From NCBI RefSeq assembly GCF_051622035.1, contig NC_135355.1:25709986-25773985 (forward strand): a stretch of 64,000 nt of DNA. The letters are read 5' to 3'. The notes beneath the pieces are model-generated. The model was given only the letters and a program-made list of their open reading frames with translations. It was not told where the DNA came from and did not search any database. The DNA comes from Arctopsyche grandis. Lineage: Eukaryota; Arthropoda; Insecta; Trichoptera; Hydropsychidae. Position 1 is the stretch's first letter. Each line of letters starts with the position of its first letter. This document shows, piece by piece, positions 22,415 to 35,005 of the stretch. The position numbers and the translations under genes were made by a program.

Positions 22415-22525
22415 GTACGTAGTAACAATAGATGAAGTTTTGTGATCATGCGAAAATTCGAACTCGAGATTTTGACTGATTCGAACTCAGAATCGATCAC
22501 TGATCACGTTTTCATGCTCTTGTTT
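22415..22525 (-). repeat. Repeat family D fragment
   Basis: Inverted terminal block of family D (ATGAAGTTTTGTGATCATGC, GACTGATTCGAACTCAGAAT). Confidence 0.65.
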
Positions 22526-22639
22526 TTTTATAAAATTTATTTGAATCGAAAAAAAAATTAACCATATCGAATCGTCGTCATAGAAACTTTGATTTGTTTT
22601 CGATACTCTTAACAAACCTTACATACATACCAAGTCACT

Positions 22640-23105
22640 TTCGAAATCGATCACTAATCGCGTTTTCATGATCTAGAAAAAATGTGTGTGTCAGTCAGTA
22701 TATTTAGGGGGGACGCGACAATTGGTGCAAGTCCAAAAGGTTCAACGACAAAATGTACCCGAAAATTAGTGCACTGACAAAATGTACCCGCGACAAAATG
22801 TTCACGCGACAAAATGTCGACGGAAATAATGTTCAAGCGACAAAATGTTCAAAAATCCTAAATTTTCCTATTTTAATGGAAAAAGTTACTTTTTATTTAA
22901 CCGCGACATTTTGTCGCGGGTACATTTTGTCGCGGGTACATTTTGTCGCGGGTACATTTTGTCAGTGCACTAATTTTCGGGTACATTTTGTCGTTGAACC
23001 TTTTGGACTTGCACCAATTGTCGTGTAACCATATTTAGGGGATCGTTTGAACACCGTTAGTCCTATCGAACTGTAACTTAGTATCGTTTACTGAAATTCT
23101 TATGA
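22640..23105 (-). repeat. Repeat family D fragment split by an insertion
   Basis: Family D sequence resumes on both sides of 22711-23030. The left part holds CGTTTTCATGATCTAGAAAA and the right part GAACACCGTTAGTCCTATCG. Removing the insert and one copy of its duplication restores one collinear family D segment. Confidence 0.7.
22711..23030. mobile_element. Foldback MITE with about 90-bp arms and tandem CGACAAAATGT units
   Basis: A 320-bp element. The left arm (22711-22815) and right arm (22905-23030) are near-perfect reverse complements, starting with ACGACAATTGGTGCAAGTCC-like sequence. Inside each arm the unit CGACAAAATGTACCCG is repeated several times. The shared flank ATATTTAGGGG appears at 22700-22710 and 23031-23041 (up to 11 bp; exact length is blurred by the G run). 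No coding. Inserted into a family D copy. Confidence 0.88.
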
Positions 23106-23799
23106 TGTGATATTTTTAAATTATATCATACGGCAATAAAAATTAATTTTTTGTTTTGTTGATAAAGGAAAGCTAGAAAATTTTCAATTAATTTTATTAA
23201 AAAAGTGTTACTACATACATATGTATGATTCAAAAAATCATTGCTCCAAATATTTGAATAACGGTTTCAATATACAATTCAAAAAGCAGTCAACATAAAA
23301 ATTAAAGATAGATATTGTGGTTAAACAATATTTGCGTGAAATCTGTCAGTGAGCTGTCCCCACGATGAAATTGTCATGCTATGAAATGTCCAGACACGTC
23401 AGAATTTTACTCCTTTGTATATAATAGATTCCTTGTATTGTTACTACATAGAACAATTTACAGTTCGATCTCATCTATTTCATTGTACTATTGTACTATA
23501 TCAATGTTGAGAAATTAAACCGATGTAGGAGGTCCAGCTTTTGTATGTATGTATTTTCAATACACTATGCAAGTAGTGTATTGTAAATAAATTAAATTTT
23601 TAGTACATATATAAAATTTTACATTGCTTTGGCCAATCAATATTGAAAGGAAAAATCGTATAACACTCATTACGTACAAAAGAACATTCTCGGAACTTAC
23701 ATCTATCATATTTCCAAGTCATAGGAATTGTCTTTGATTGATTTGTAATGCTAGAATTATACACATATAAGTTTGTGATGTTTAAAATTTGTGTATTTT

Positions 23800-23856
23800 C
23801 TTTTCAGATGCATAGATAAACTAAAAGTGTAAAAATATCTATACAGTGGACTTATA
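23800..23856 (+). promoter_or_regulatory. Splice acceptor and leader before the Ubr1 start codon
   Basis: A TTTTCTTTTCAG acceptor ends at about 23808. 48 untranslated bases with in-frame stops then precede the chosen ATG (TATAATGTC), so the ATG is not in the first exon of the transcript. 23110-23800 shows no gene or repeat. Confidence 0.6.
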
Positions 23857-25260
23857 ATGTCTAAATTTTCGATACCATCCAACGATGACATGGATTCGAT
23901 GGATGAATCGGAGCAAATGATGTCATTGCCGAGGTAACAGAATATTTTCGTATGTGCATGTTAATAAAATGATGTCATTATATATGTATATACTAGTATT
24001 GTACCCGACGACATATCATCGCATGATATGTCGTATGTGTGTATGTATATGATATACTTACATATGTATATGTAATGTACATATATTTTGTAACGAAATG
24101 GTCTCTTAGACCATATTTGTTGGGGAGGCCACTCATTTTGAGGAATGTAGGACCTTTAAAGCAGGCTTAATTATTATACATTTTCTCAATTTTGAGAATA
24201 TACATAAATTTATGTATTTTAATTACTTTTAAATTGTCTTCCATATTCTTCTAAAATTTTATTTGTGCTATAAATCAGTTGATTTTTTTTTTGTTGCTTA
24301 TGTGTTCTGAATATTGCAGTAGATATGTATTGCCAGCAAATGGAGATGCTGCTGCTGCATTATGGATGCAAAAGATAAATACTGGTGTGTTAAGTGCCAT
24401 CCATTTTAGGGAATATTGGCGTGTGACAGTTCCGAGAGTTTACGCGCTTGAATTAAATGGAAATTGTTTAGGTATGTAATATTCTGTGTATATTTTTAAA
24501 ACATTTCAATTCAAACTTTTCTAAATAAAATTTAAAAAACTACTTTTTAGTTTTTGTTTTGGCTTTTCACAGTTCCCTGTCATTTTTAGTAACAGCAGTA
24601 TTTTATTCTTATTTTCAGAATGGGCATTCGACGAAGAGAGAGCACATGCTTTATTGTTATCACCTTTGGAAAAGTTCATCTGCGGTGGAGAAGAACCGCG
24701 TGAGGCGCTTCAAAAATTAGCTCAACTCGACCGAGCACCTTCCGTATGTGGCCGTGTCTTCAAAATGGGCGAACCCGCATACAGCTGCCGAGAGTGTGGT
24801 ATGTTTTTACAGCTTCAAAATAATTCGCCGTCTCCATAATGCGGCTCTTGAAATGTGATCATTTGAATTTCAGGCATGGACAATACGTGCGTGCTGTGCG
24901 TCGATTGTTTCAAACGTTCGACCCATCGTCATCACAAATACAAAATGGGCACATCCACAGGAGGTGGCTGCTGCGATTGTGGAGATGCTGAAGCATGGCG
25001 TAGTGATCCATATTGTGACATCCACGTGGTGAGTGTTTTATATACATATATGTTGGTCTCCGTTGAATGTTGTTTGATTGTGAATTTTCTTTTATGTTTT
25101 GATTTTTTTTTATGTAGGTCGGTACTTTACCCCAAGAAGCACCTCAAGGTCTGCCTGAAGATCTCAGTGCCCGAACTTATGAAACTTTTTCCGCTGCTCT
25201 TAGTTATTGTTATCAATTGCTCACATTAGATCATTCACCCTGTTTACCTAATGACCTCAG
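23857..25260 (+). other. Ubr1: Ubr1 exons 1-5: start and UBR box
   Basis: Exons 23857-23933, 24320-24471, 24619-24798, 24874-25028, 25118-25260. The UBR box is split between exons 3 and 4. It opens with [18 protein letters not shown] and continues [16 protein letters not shown], then [13 protein letters not shown]. This is the conserved Cys/His zinc cluster plus the acidic residues that bind a type 1 (basic) N-terminal residue. No substitution is visible at the metal-ligand positions. Confidence 0.93.
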
Positions 25261-28200
25261 GTCAGTTTTTTTTTAGCTTATTTTCATTTAACAGACCTGT
25301 GTATTAAATTATTAATCTTTAATTTACTTACAGGTTAAAAGATAATGAACAAGATCCACTACACATGCTTGAACCCATGGACAGTTTCTGTACAGTTCTT
25401 TATAATGACGAAACGCACACATTTGAACAGGTATTTACGTTTGTATTTCATTCTCTATATACATATATATATAAACTTATCGGCACTAATCGAAAGCATT
25501 TGATTATATATTGCATAAAATAAAATCAGTTTTGTTTAGTATCATGTTTATCTTTCGTTACAGGTAATAACGACTTTAACTCGTGTAATCAAATGCAGTC
25601 AACGTGACGCAATTGAATATGTTACCAATATTGATCGGGAAGGACGAGCTGTCGTTAAATGTGCCACATTACAGCATTGCAATGAATTGAAGCAAGAAAT
25701 AGAAAAGTAATGAAATTATTATTGAGTTATTTAAAGCATGTGTCGAAATTGGATTTAATTTTAAATTTTGTCTCTTCAGATATACATCAAAACATGGGAG
25801 TCGGAGTCTAAAAGTGCATGTCGTACACAATCACGTAATCGCCCACCAAATTTTTGCTATGAAACTTTTGCAATGGTAATATTTTTTGCGGAAAATTCTA
25901 TGTGTTCATCATATTCGATGGTATTATGAGTTTCATTTAATTATTTTTTGCAGGATACAAAATTTTGTAGCTCATGCTGAAGGCTTTCGACGAATTTTGA
26001 GCTTGAGCGCACTTGCTCCTCGTCTTCCAGAAGCACCTGTCGCCGAGGGAATTTTACTAAGGGATTGTCAACTGTGGAAGTTAGCTCGAACTGCTTGGCA
26101 TAGGCTGCTCATTGCCGGCATGCTCATGGATTACGATACAAAGAAATCATTAGCTACGGTCTTTACTAAAAATTATGGTAATTTTCTCTATAATTGCCAA
26201 CTTCAGTAATCTTTTTTGTACTTTATAAATGTAAACTCATACAGTTGAAAAATTGTTAACAACTATTATACGTATGTATTTATTATTGCTACCTGCATGT
26301 GTAATTTAGTTCCATTATATAAAACTTAGTGTTTATTATTATTCAATGTGTTTAAATTATTTCAGGGAGTGTTATTAAAGATTTTATTAGAGATGATCAT
26401 GATCACGCTTTCTCGGTATCATCTTTATCGGTCCAAATATACACAGTGCCAACATTAGCTCATCATCTCATTGCTAATGAAGATGCTCTTTTTATTTTAT
26501 TGAATACGTTCCTCTCTGAATGTTCTAGAAAGTGTAATAAAAGTGGTAAAATACAACTTCGTTACATTAAATATCGTACATTAAAATATTAATAGATTGT
26601 AAAGTATTAAATGCTAATATTTATTTTTAGGCAAATTGGAATTTGAACGAAACGTTTCAAATACAACATTCAAACGAGCACAGTTCATTCTGTATGATCT
26701 TAAATACCTTCTCGGCGCTAAGCCTGAAGTTTGGACTGACGCCTTGCGGAAAGGTTTCCTGCAAGGTCTATCTTTGATTTTAAATTTACTCACCATGATG
26801 CAAGGCATGGATGCTGTGGTTCGCCAGGTACATATATCCACTTTGTTTTCCTGCGAATCTATCAATACCACTTTATTCAATATTCAAATTGTTTTTCAGT
26901 TGGGACAACATATGGAGTTTGAACCCGAATGGGAATCCGCTTTCAATTTACATATCAAATTAGCGACCGTCATCAGTCTTGCATTAGAGTGGTGCGGATC
27001 TGACAAAGTAGTGCTAGTCAAAGCGTACCGTGCAACTCTTCGTCAACTTTTTAACAATCCACCGCCAACAGACGCCACTACTTCTATCATACACGGTAAA
27101 GTGAAGGCGGGTAAGATCGCACACGTTTTTGAAGATTGGCTTTAATAACTTCTCGAGCAAAAACTGGTTGCTAAAAAGCATACTAGTTTATTAATAAAAA
27201 TGCACGTTTCCGAAGTATCCTTATTTCCTAAGAAATACATACATGTAATGAATCAAATAACAGCAAAACAAGTTCCAGATATGACATCGCAACTACGATC
27301 TTGCCTCTTGTCCAATCTTAACCGCCTTCGCCTTATTAATAATACAATTTAAATTTGTACCTTATGTGTTGTTGATCATATTAACAATGTATTGTCTTTT
27401 GATTTACAGAACTCGTTGACCATAGTGCGACATGTATTTCTTTTGATGTAGCTGCTCAACCCGTCTCTATACATCTTCCTTTAAGTCGATTTTTAGCCGG
27501 GTTACATTTACACCTCCATAAGTTTGGACTATCTTTTGACAGCCCTGAATTTCAAATGACTAGACCCACCCTGGAACAAATTATTGGTATGTGACAATTT
27601 TGATGTGATACATCGTTTATTTTTTTACAAGACTCGTGAATATTGTATTTATTTTTAGAACCGGTGCTACGTACCCAGGCAATGATCGCCCAAGTGAATG
27701 CCGGCATGTGGCGACGCAACGGCTACGCTCTTCTCAATCAGCTATACTTTTATCACAACGTTAAATGTAGATCTGAAATGATAGATAGAGATATTATACT
27801 GCTCCAAGTCGGAGCATCTTTGATAGAAAGTAACGAATTTCTCATACATCTCTTGAATAAATATAATCTCATCAATTGGGCCCATCCCGATTTCGAAATC
27901 AACAGTCTCAAAGGGCCGGAAGAAGACTCAATAAGGCAGACTATTAGTCTCGTAGAGGAATTCCTCGGATTGCTAATCACAAGTTAGTTACTCGATTTTG
28001 GTCATTCTAAATGATTGATGATTGGTTTATAGTTTCATTCTTTTTACTTTATTTTTTTTAAGTTATCGGAGAGAGACACGTTCCAGGAGTCGGGGAATGC
28101 ACAGTTGAAGATCGCACTAAGAAGGAAATAATTCAACAATTGTGCGCTTCATCCCTTAGCCACTCTGAATTGAATCGAACCTTACCTGAAGATCAACTTC

Positions 28201-31200
28201 ATGAAACTGGAATGGAAAATGTTATCGATGAGGTATTCATATCGTTTCCTTTTAGTATAAGTTTTGTGTATGTATTAATATAAAAATTTCATTGTGTTTA
28301 AAATAGGTTGCCGAATTTAAAAAGCTGCACACTGGTAAAGGTTGTGGTATTTATTCGCTTCGTCCTCATTTATATAACGAATACAATGTCTTCTTTTATC
28401 ATTATACTCGCGAAGAGTTATCTAAGAGTGAAGAAGTTCAAAGAAAGCGACGTAAACTTGCCGGTATTTATAATTTTAATTCTTACATAGAATGCATTGA
28501 TCTATTAGTGCGTATGTGTCATTTTATTTATTTTTCCAGGGGAATTAGAGTGTTGCCCGCCTCCCGACATGCCTAGATTGGCTCCCGCCTTTGCTATGTT
28601 GACCGATCTGCTGCATTGTGATGTTATGTTGCATATCATAAATATTGTGCTGTTGCGCAGTTGCGATCTTCACGCTCGGTCTTTCAGTGAGATTCAACTT
28701 CACAAAGTGAGACCAAATCAACGATTAATCAAATTTTCTTTCTAAACATTCAAGTGTGTGATTACTTTCAACTGTCGTTTTTAGGTACTACATTTAATGG
28801 GTATGGCTCTTCAGGAACAGGAGAGTGGCAGATATCCTTTTTTAAAGTTTACGGAACGATCAAACCGCCACAACCTTCCAGCTCTCCTAATTCAACTGCA
28901 GAAGAGTGCTCGAGTTGACGCCCATCGTGATCTGCTCACTTGGACTCTCAACAAATACAGGTTATTTTCGATCCATAAAATTATCACCTTTGGAATAAAA
29001 GGTTTATTGCTTTATCTATGTACATAATAACAATGGTGTCACGGACATTACACTCTCAGATAAATTACTCACGCGGCAAATTGCGACTGTTGGTTCAATG
29101 ATGTGTCGTTCATAGATATTTCGTTCTTTAAATTATTTACAGCCGATTGTGGAAGTACACATATATATGTAGTTACTTCAGTTAATTGGTAATTTATTAT
29201 AGCAATCGAAGATACCCAAAAGTATCGATTCATTTCTTACCATTTGAAAACCAATCTGACGGATCTGTGACCAACCTGGTAGTGGCCTCAAATGATGGGA
29301 AGTACCTTTTTTTTTATTTAATTTAATATTTCATATTTTTATTTTACAGGGCAGTTGCAACTAATGATAATAATCAAAAAGGTGATACTAAAAATGAATC
29401 AAATGATTCAATAGCTGATAACCCACCTATGGAAACGTCGACTTCTGAATCTGTTCTTGCCCTTCAAGGTATCAATCGCTAATATAATATTATTGCCAAC
29501 TAATTGCTCATTTTTATACCACATGATAGTTAAATGTGTTTTGTTATTTTTTTAGAAAGTGAAAAAGAATGGCGTGCGAAAATGGCAGCTCAAAAACGTG
29601 CTAAAATAATGGCACATATATTAGCAATGCAAAAAAATTTCATGAAAGACAATGCGAAAATGTTCGAAGACACCGACAGGAGTACATATCATCAATTTAT
29701 CATCCAGATTTCAATCTGTCTGTTTTATTTCAATAATGTAATCGTCGATTTCCATCGACAGGTAATACATCTACGTCGAACTCGAACCAAAGATTGACCG
29801 ATGTGTCGGAATCGTCTGATGAAATAAACATGGACGTGTCCGAAACCAACTACAAATTGACTTGGGGCTCAAAGTCTGTCCAACGCAAACCCTACCCAGA
29901 ACGTACTCATACTTGTATTTTGTGTCAAGAAGACACGGAAGTATCTATAAATGGACCGCCGTTGGTGCTAGCTGGCTTCGTCCAACAATCAACTGTACTA
30001 TTACAGAACAAGTTAGTGAATGAAAATATTTTACAATACATTCGAAAAGGACTATTTGATTTATATATGTATTATTTTATTGTTTTTAGAAATGGTGTAG
30101 CACCCCCATACGCAACTGGTTCTCCTTCTCTCGTTGCATCATTGGGACCCGCTCCTCACGCTTCGACTTGCGGACATGTAATGCACGGTCATTGTTGGCA
30201 AAAGTATTATGATAATGTCGTCAATAAAGAAAATAGAAGGTTGAAATATTTTCTTATATTTGTGCTATGTATGTATGTAAGTGTGAATTTGCAAATTTTT
30301 TTAATTTATGTATATTTTAGACCTTACCGTCTTCGTCAACCGGCACCTTTTAACGTAGAAAAGCAGGAATTCTTATGTCCACTTTGTGAAAGTTTATCAA
30401 ACACGGTTTTACCGCTTATACCGTCTTTGGAATCGATCAACTATCAATATGAATCAAACGTGAAAGACGAGCGAGATATAACGTTTGATGAATGGGTCTA
30501 TGGATTAAAAACTGTGCTCAAACTAAAGGTATTATTACAGTTGTTTGAATTTTTGTGTTTTTGAAGAGTTTTTGTTAAAATATTGTAATTTTTAGGTTTT
30601 AGAAAGTCCTGCACATGAATGCAACGAGACATGCAGTGATTTGCATTGTCAAGCTTTGCCAGAACCGCCTTCCGCGTCTCCGCCCCCTCAATTTCCATCT
30701 ACTACTATTTATTCATGCCACATGAAACAAGTACGTATTTTTAACTAAGTTTTTTTTTTTAGTATATATAAAAATGAAATAGCTGTTTATTAATTATTTC
30801 ATTTTACATAGGTCGTTAAAGAATTGGGTGGATTGGGAGAAAAATTCTCAACACTATTTCCGATTTATTATCATAAATTCGACGACAAGGCCAGAGATTA
30901 CGTCCAGCTATTTGCTGCAGTAAGTTTTACTTTATTGTAATTATATTATTTAATGCCTTAGCGATGGTTTATATTTTTTTGTTCTTATAGGCAATGTACA
31001 CTCGAGGTCTCGGTGTAGATCATCATGCAGGTGATCCTCGGATAATAACCATAGTGTGGGCCGGTGCAGCATATTCACTTCTAGCTGTAGAAGCGATTAC
31101 GGCTGCAGCTAATAAACCTTTACTCGGACATCTTTCGAGTCGTCATCGCGATTGTCTCCAAGCTCTCATCAGGTATACCTCAGTGCAATTGGTCAATAAT

Positions 31201-32434
31201 CGATTAATTTTCATATGTATTAATTATTTGTTGAATTTTTAGAATTGTCGGTATAACTGGAACTGTGTCCCTCAAACAGGAAGTCGTAACCACTCATGCG
31301 ATTCAATTGCTAACACCATTCTTGGGCGTGCGAAACTCGTGCGAGCCAAGCCTATTGGATTGGGATCCTCTCGGATGCCTCCTCGCCCTAACAATGTCTT
31401 TACCTAGTCTCTTCGTGAACGAACCTCGAATATGCGCTGTGCCAATAGATTCTATTATGGGCTTTCATACGTTAAAATTAATATTCCTCTCTCATATAGT
31501 CAAAATAATGCTCACGTCCGATTTCAACCACTGTTCGGCCGATGTCAAAATGGACGACGATTCTGATAACGAAATCTGCGATACTCCTATAACTCCCAAT
31601 TGCACCAGGCTTTTAGACACCTTGAAAAGAGTGCGCAATAATATAGACACAACTAACCTGAACGAGAGTCTAGTATGGAACGTGATAAAAAAAGCTTGTC
31701 ACACCTTTTTGCGCAGCTCTTGCTTGTTCTATCACTTCTTAACAGACGCTCCTCCTCCGCCGATCTTGACAGAGATCAACGGCGATACATTTGAAAACAT
31801 GTGCGCTTTCCTCAGTCTGCCTGATAATTTTGACAAGATATTCGACACGCCGCTCACTTACGAACTGGCGTTGGAGTGGTGCTCACATCCGGAAGTCGTG
31901 AAATATTTAGACGGACAGAAGATCACGACTCCGATTCTGAGAGAACCCCGCAGTCCGTGCAAGCTGGTCACGCTCCCCAATGACTACAGTGAACTGATAA
32001 ACACTGTTTCACTTTTCACATGTCCGAATTCGGACCGGGAAGATTCTAGAAATCCGACCATGTGCTTGGTCTGTGGAGAGATGCTCTGCTCACAGAGCTA
32101 TTGCTGCCAAGTGGAATTGAACAAGGCAGCGGTGGGCGCTTGCACTTATCACGCTCACACTTGCGGAGCCGGAGTTGGGATCTTCCTGCGGGTGCGCGAG
32201 TGCGAAATCTTGCTCCTGGCGTCACCTTCCAAGGGATGCGTCGTACCACCGCCGTACGTGGACCAGTACGGAGAGACAGACCAGGGTCTGAGACGCGGCA
32301 ATCCCTTACACCTGTGCCAGGAGACGTACAAAAAATTGGAAATGTTGTGGTTGGGCCACGGTATACATGAAGAAATATCCCGCTCCATCGAATCCACCAA
32401 TAGTCTAATGAATCCCAATTGGCAACATCTTTAA
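23857..32434 (+). CDS. Ubr1: UBR1/UBR2-type N-recognin E3 ubiquitin ligase
   Basis: An E3 ligase of the N-degron pathway. It binds proteins with destabilising N-terminal residues and, with an E2 of the UBC2/RAD6 type, ubiquitinates them for the proteasome in cytosol and nucleus. 27 coding exons join in phase to 1831 aa, close to the usual 1750-1830 of animal UBR1/UBR2. Domains in order: UBR box (about 119-188), ClpS-like domain (about 240-348), a long helical body, acidic and basic linker, RING-H2 (about 1142-1246) and the C-terminal cap (about 1700-1831). All signature cysteines and histidines inspected are present and no frame is broken. Introns are mostly 60-190 bp. The only splice uncertainty noted is the exon 12 donor (27110 preferred, 27095 possible; same phase). 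Vertebrates split this role between UBR1 and UBR2. I cannot say which is closer. Confidence 0.96.
25334..25875 (+). other. Ubr1: Ubr1 exons 6-8: ClpS-like (type 2 N-degron) domain
   Basis: Exons 25334-25430, 25564-25706, 25780-25875. The segment [19 protein letters not shown] has the ClpS/N-domain hallmark and is followed by a region ending in [12 protein letters not shown]. In the family this pocket binds bulky hydrophobic N-termini. Its presence separates UBR1/2 from UBR4/UBR5-type proteins. Confidence 0.88.
25954..29681 (+). other. Ubr1: Ubr1 exons 9-20: helical body and charged linker
   Basis: Exons 25954-26177, 26366-26545, 26631-26827, 26900-27110, 27410-27586, 27659-27982, 28063-28232, 28307-28463, 28540-28706, 28785-28960, 29350-29468, 29556-29681. 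Family landmarks include [15 protein letters not shown] and [18 protein letters not shown]. Exon 19 is a low-complexity Asn/Ser/Asp segment. Exon 20 is a basic amphipathic helix, [20 protein letters not shown], the U-box-proximal helix region of UBR1/2. The exon 20 donor (AGG A, then GTACAT) was chosen because it restores phase with exon 21. Confidence 0.88.
29762..30528 (+). other. Ubr1: Ubr1 exons 21-23: RING-H2 catalytic module
   Basis: Exons 29762-30011, 30090-30239, 30321-30528. Zinc ligands appear as HTCILCQED, then after a UBR-typical long insertion [12 protein letters not shown], then EFLCPLCES. The spacing with a long insert is normal for UBR1/2. No ligand is missing. Confidence 0.92.
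30596..32434 (+). other. Ubr1: Ubr1 exons 24-27: C-terminal region and cap
   Basis: Exons 30596-30730, 30812-30919, 30991-31172 and a long final exon 31243-32434 ending in TAA. The last 125 residues hold the cysteine-rich cap [35 protein letters not shown] and [19 protein letters not shown], the UBR autoinhibitory/PRT6-C type domain. The protein ends MNPNWQHL. Confidence 0.93.
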
Positions 32435-32940
32435 ATAATTTCAAACGTACAATGTTCCAGGGTGACACACACACACGCGTATTATATTTAAAATATGTAC
32501 TTACTATATGGTATTTGATATATTTATTTTTTTTTAATTCTGTAACTTTGCAATTTTAATTGATTGCCAGTGGACGACGCCAGTGCAAGAAATATTTTAA
32601 TGAATCTATCTTGTTATTTTTGGTTAATCTGATTTACTAATTTCAAATTGGACGACTATTGGTAGTATGTATTTAACGGGTGAAGGCAGATTGTGCGCAT
32701 CTCCGCATCAGGACTCTTCGCCGCAGCCGAGTGATACTGGTGTACGTTGTTTCATACTATCATAGGTGAAAGTAAAGCGTGGATGTATAATGAATTCCAG
32801 TTTGTGATGTTAATTTAGTGTATATAGATTTGAACTTAATGAGAACAAGTTATTAAGAATAATGTTATTTGTTCACTGTTACAACACCATATGTGTTATA
32901 TATATATAATTAAAATAAATAAAGAGATAAAAGAAAAAAA
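32435..32940 (+). promoter_or_regulatory. Ubr1 3' UTR with poly(A) signals
   Basis: About 500 bp after the stop, ending with overlapping AATAAA motifs at 32914-32919 and 32918-32923, then an A-rich stretch. A (CA) run lies at about 32466-32474. Confidence 0.65.
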
Positions 32941-33034
32941 CACCATTCGGTTGTAAAATTTTAATAATGGCAGCTAATTTTATTTTCAAATTTGACTTTA
33001 GTGCAGCAGTATTATTAAACTTTTCACTGCTGGA

Positions 33035-33225
33035 CTTGTGACGAGCAGGGCAAAATCGATTAGTGTCAAATTTAGACAGGTAATATTAGCAATTAATTTA
33101 ATAATACAAACTCCCAATAGCTTACACTATAGCGACATGTATGGAAGACCAGTGACTTCTTCCGATACTCGCTGGAATTCGTCTGTAATGTATATTGAAA
33201 AATATCGTTTACTCGTTTATTAATT
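33035..33225 (+). mobile_element. hAT transposase fragment
   Basis: A plus-strand frame contains GRPVTSSDTRWNSSVMYIEK near 33137-33200, the D-TRWNS motif typical of hAT catalytic regions. A stop follows and the rest is not found, so this is a short relic just downstream of Ubr1. Confidence 0.6.
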
Positions 33226-33499
33226 AACAGGTTAAATCGCTCAACTAGACAGCTTCTCTCTTCCCTCATTCGGCGATTATGTTCTTGAAAATATCTAGTG
33301 CACCACATAAAGCCCACCTACCTATTTATATATATACTATATATGAATGTATAAATATTTAAAACTTTTGATAATGTGATATGTTACATTATTTACTGAT
33401 TTGTTTTACCTGAAATTGCTTATGTGAAAATTTTAGCTTTAAATAAATTTTACTCGGAGTACAACGCTTTGTTTCATTTCCCATGTACTTTTCATTTAG

Positions 33500-33850
33500 T
33501 ATATAAAAATCCGGTCTCCATGACGGGCCCGAGTGTGAAACGCCCGAAAACGCAAAGATCGAAAATCGAAAGATCTTAAGTCGAAAGATCAAAAAAAAAG
33601 GGTGCATGGTAAACGGTACATACTCACTTAATTTGCGCGAGCAGGATACAACAGGAACAAGAGGAACAGGCTTTTCCTCCCGTATTAATGTGCGCGCGCA
33701 GAATACGGGGAGGGAAAGCCTGTTCCTTTCCTGAATAATTTCAAATGTGTTCGCTGCCTGCGTTTTTCCGATAAATGGGAACGGGAACGGGAATTGCATG
33801 CTTTATTGTGGCATTGCAACGCATGCCGGGTTCAGCTAGTTCATAGCATA
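33500..33850. repeat. Non-coding repeat with strong internal hairpin
   Basis: Contains repeated GATC(T/G)(A)AAAGAT-like words (33540-33600), a hairpin with arms 33652-33686 and 33702-33733 (arm core GGAACAGGCTTTTCCTCCCG), and an end GCAACGCATGCCGGGTTCAG, then CTAGT. That end resembles the tail of RTE-type or related insect repeats. The minus strand is open for 136 codons (33799-33389), but with no domain and a repetitive composition. Confidence 0.5.
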
Positions 33851-34514
33851 AAAACGATGAGAATAATTTTAGATTTTATTTCCAACTTGAAAATATGTTT
33901 TGTATAAAAGAAGGCTGGTTACCCTAGTCAAAATTTAATCATATTTTAAATTTTGCAATCATTTATAAAGGTTTTCTACCTCAAATAAAATATTTTCCAT
34001 TTCAAATTATAATATTAATATTTTGATCTTGTATGATCTCCACCAAATTTAATCTGATCGATGGGTTTAATTTAATATAATCTTAGAACATACTTCTTCA
34101 AGGGGATTCATCATTGGCGAGTATGGAGGTAAGATAATTAAAAAAATGGTTTGTACGTTCAACCAGCTCACGCACTTCTGGAGTATGGTGGATGCTGATG
34201 TTGTCTAACACTAACCATACTTTTTCAAGATTATTACTTAATCTTTCATAAAAGTCGCAAAAAATATTGAGATTAATTGTGGAGTGCTGAATAATTTAAT
34301 GCCATACATTTCAATCAATACATATTTAATTTGAAATGGAAAGTATTGTATTTGAGGTGGAAAACCTGTAGCCCAAAGATAATGGAAATTTTTTTTTTTT
34401 TTCTGAATTCAAAATTTTTTTGTATAGGTATGTATAAAAAAAAGCTTAGTCCACGAAAATCACAATTGGAAAGCATGAGTAAAAAAATGGAGTTTACAGT
34501 CCGAGTATATCTGT

Positions 34515-34815
34515 AGTGCCGCTGATCAGACTTGGATATTTGTGACTCCAGGTCGATTGTTTCCCATCAGTTTGCCAATTTCTCTGATTTCATTGGTGAA
34601 ACGGTTCCCGATTAAAATTGGCTAAAATCCTTCCTACCTACTATGTCACCACTATTTGAGTATGATTAATGTACAATTCATAGATGTCTCGTTAATTAAG
34701 GATTTTTAAGTGTCTCGTAATTCAGCGACTTGTATAATAAATATGCTGCATTATTTTTAATTGGCCAGGAAGGCGCATTGGGGTTTACCTGTAAAGCCTC
34801 ACTGGTATATATGTT
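34515..34815 (+). repeat. SINE family B copy lacking the tRNA head
   Basis: Starts at CAGACTTGGATATTTGTGAC, contains CAGTTTGCCAATTTCTCTGA and ATAGATGTCTCG, and ends CCAGGAAGGCGCATTGGGGT followed by a short duplicated GCCTCACTGGTATATA. 5' truncation is typical of retroposed copies. Confidence 0.75.
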
Positions 34816-35005
34816 AAAGCCTCACTGGTATATAATAAATAAATATATTATGTAATGGCGATTTTGACTATAGAATTCTCTGCTTTTTTTTATTTCTACA
34901 CACCTTCATCTTCTGTTTAATGTTATTCCGCTTTACAGTTAAGCTGCCATGATAGCAAACATAAACTGTGAAAGGACATATCTGCTACAATGACAGAGCA
35001 TAAAA

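Noticed and set aside
27096-27110. Earlier donor for Ubr1 exon 12 at 27095
   Set aside because: Not excluded. Phase is identical, but GTAAGA at 27111 is the better donor, so 27110 was used in the model.
33389-33799. 136-aa minus-strand frame
   Set aside because: It runs through a hairpin-containing non-coding repeat and has no domain.
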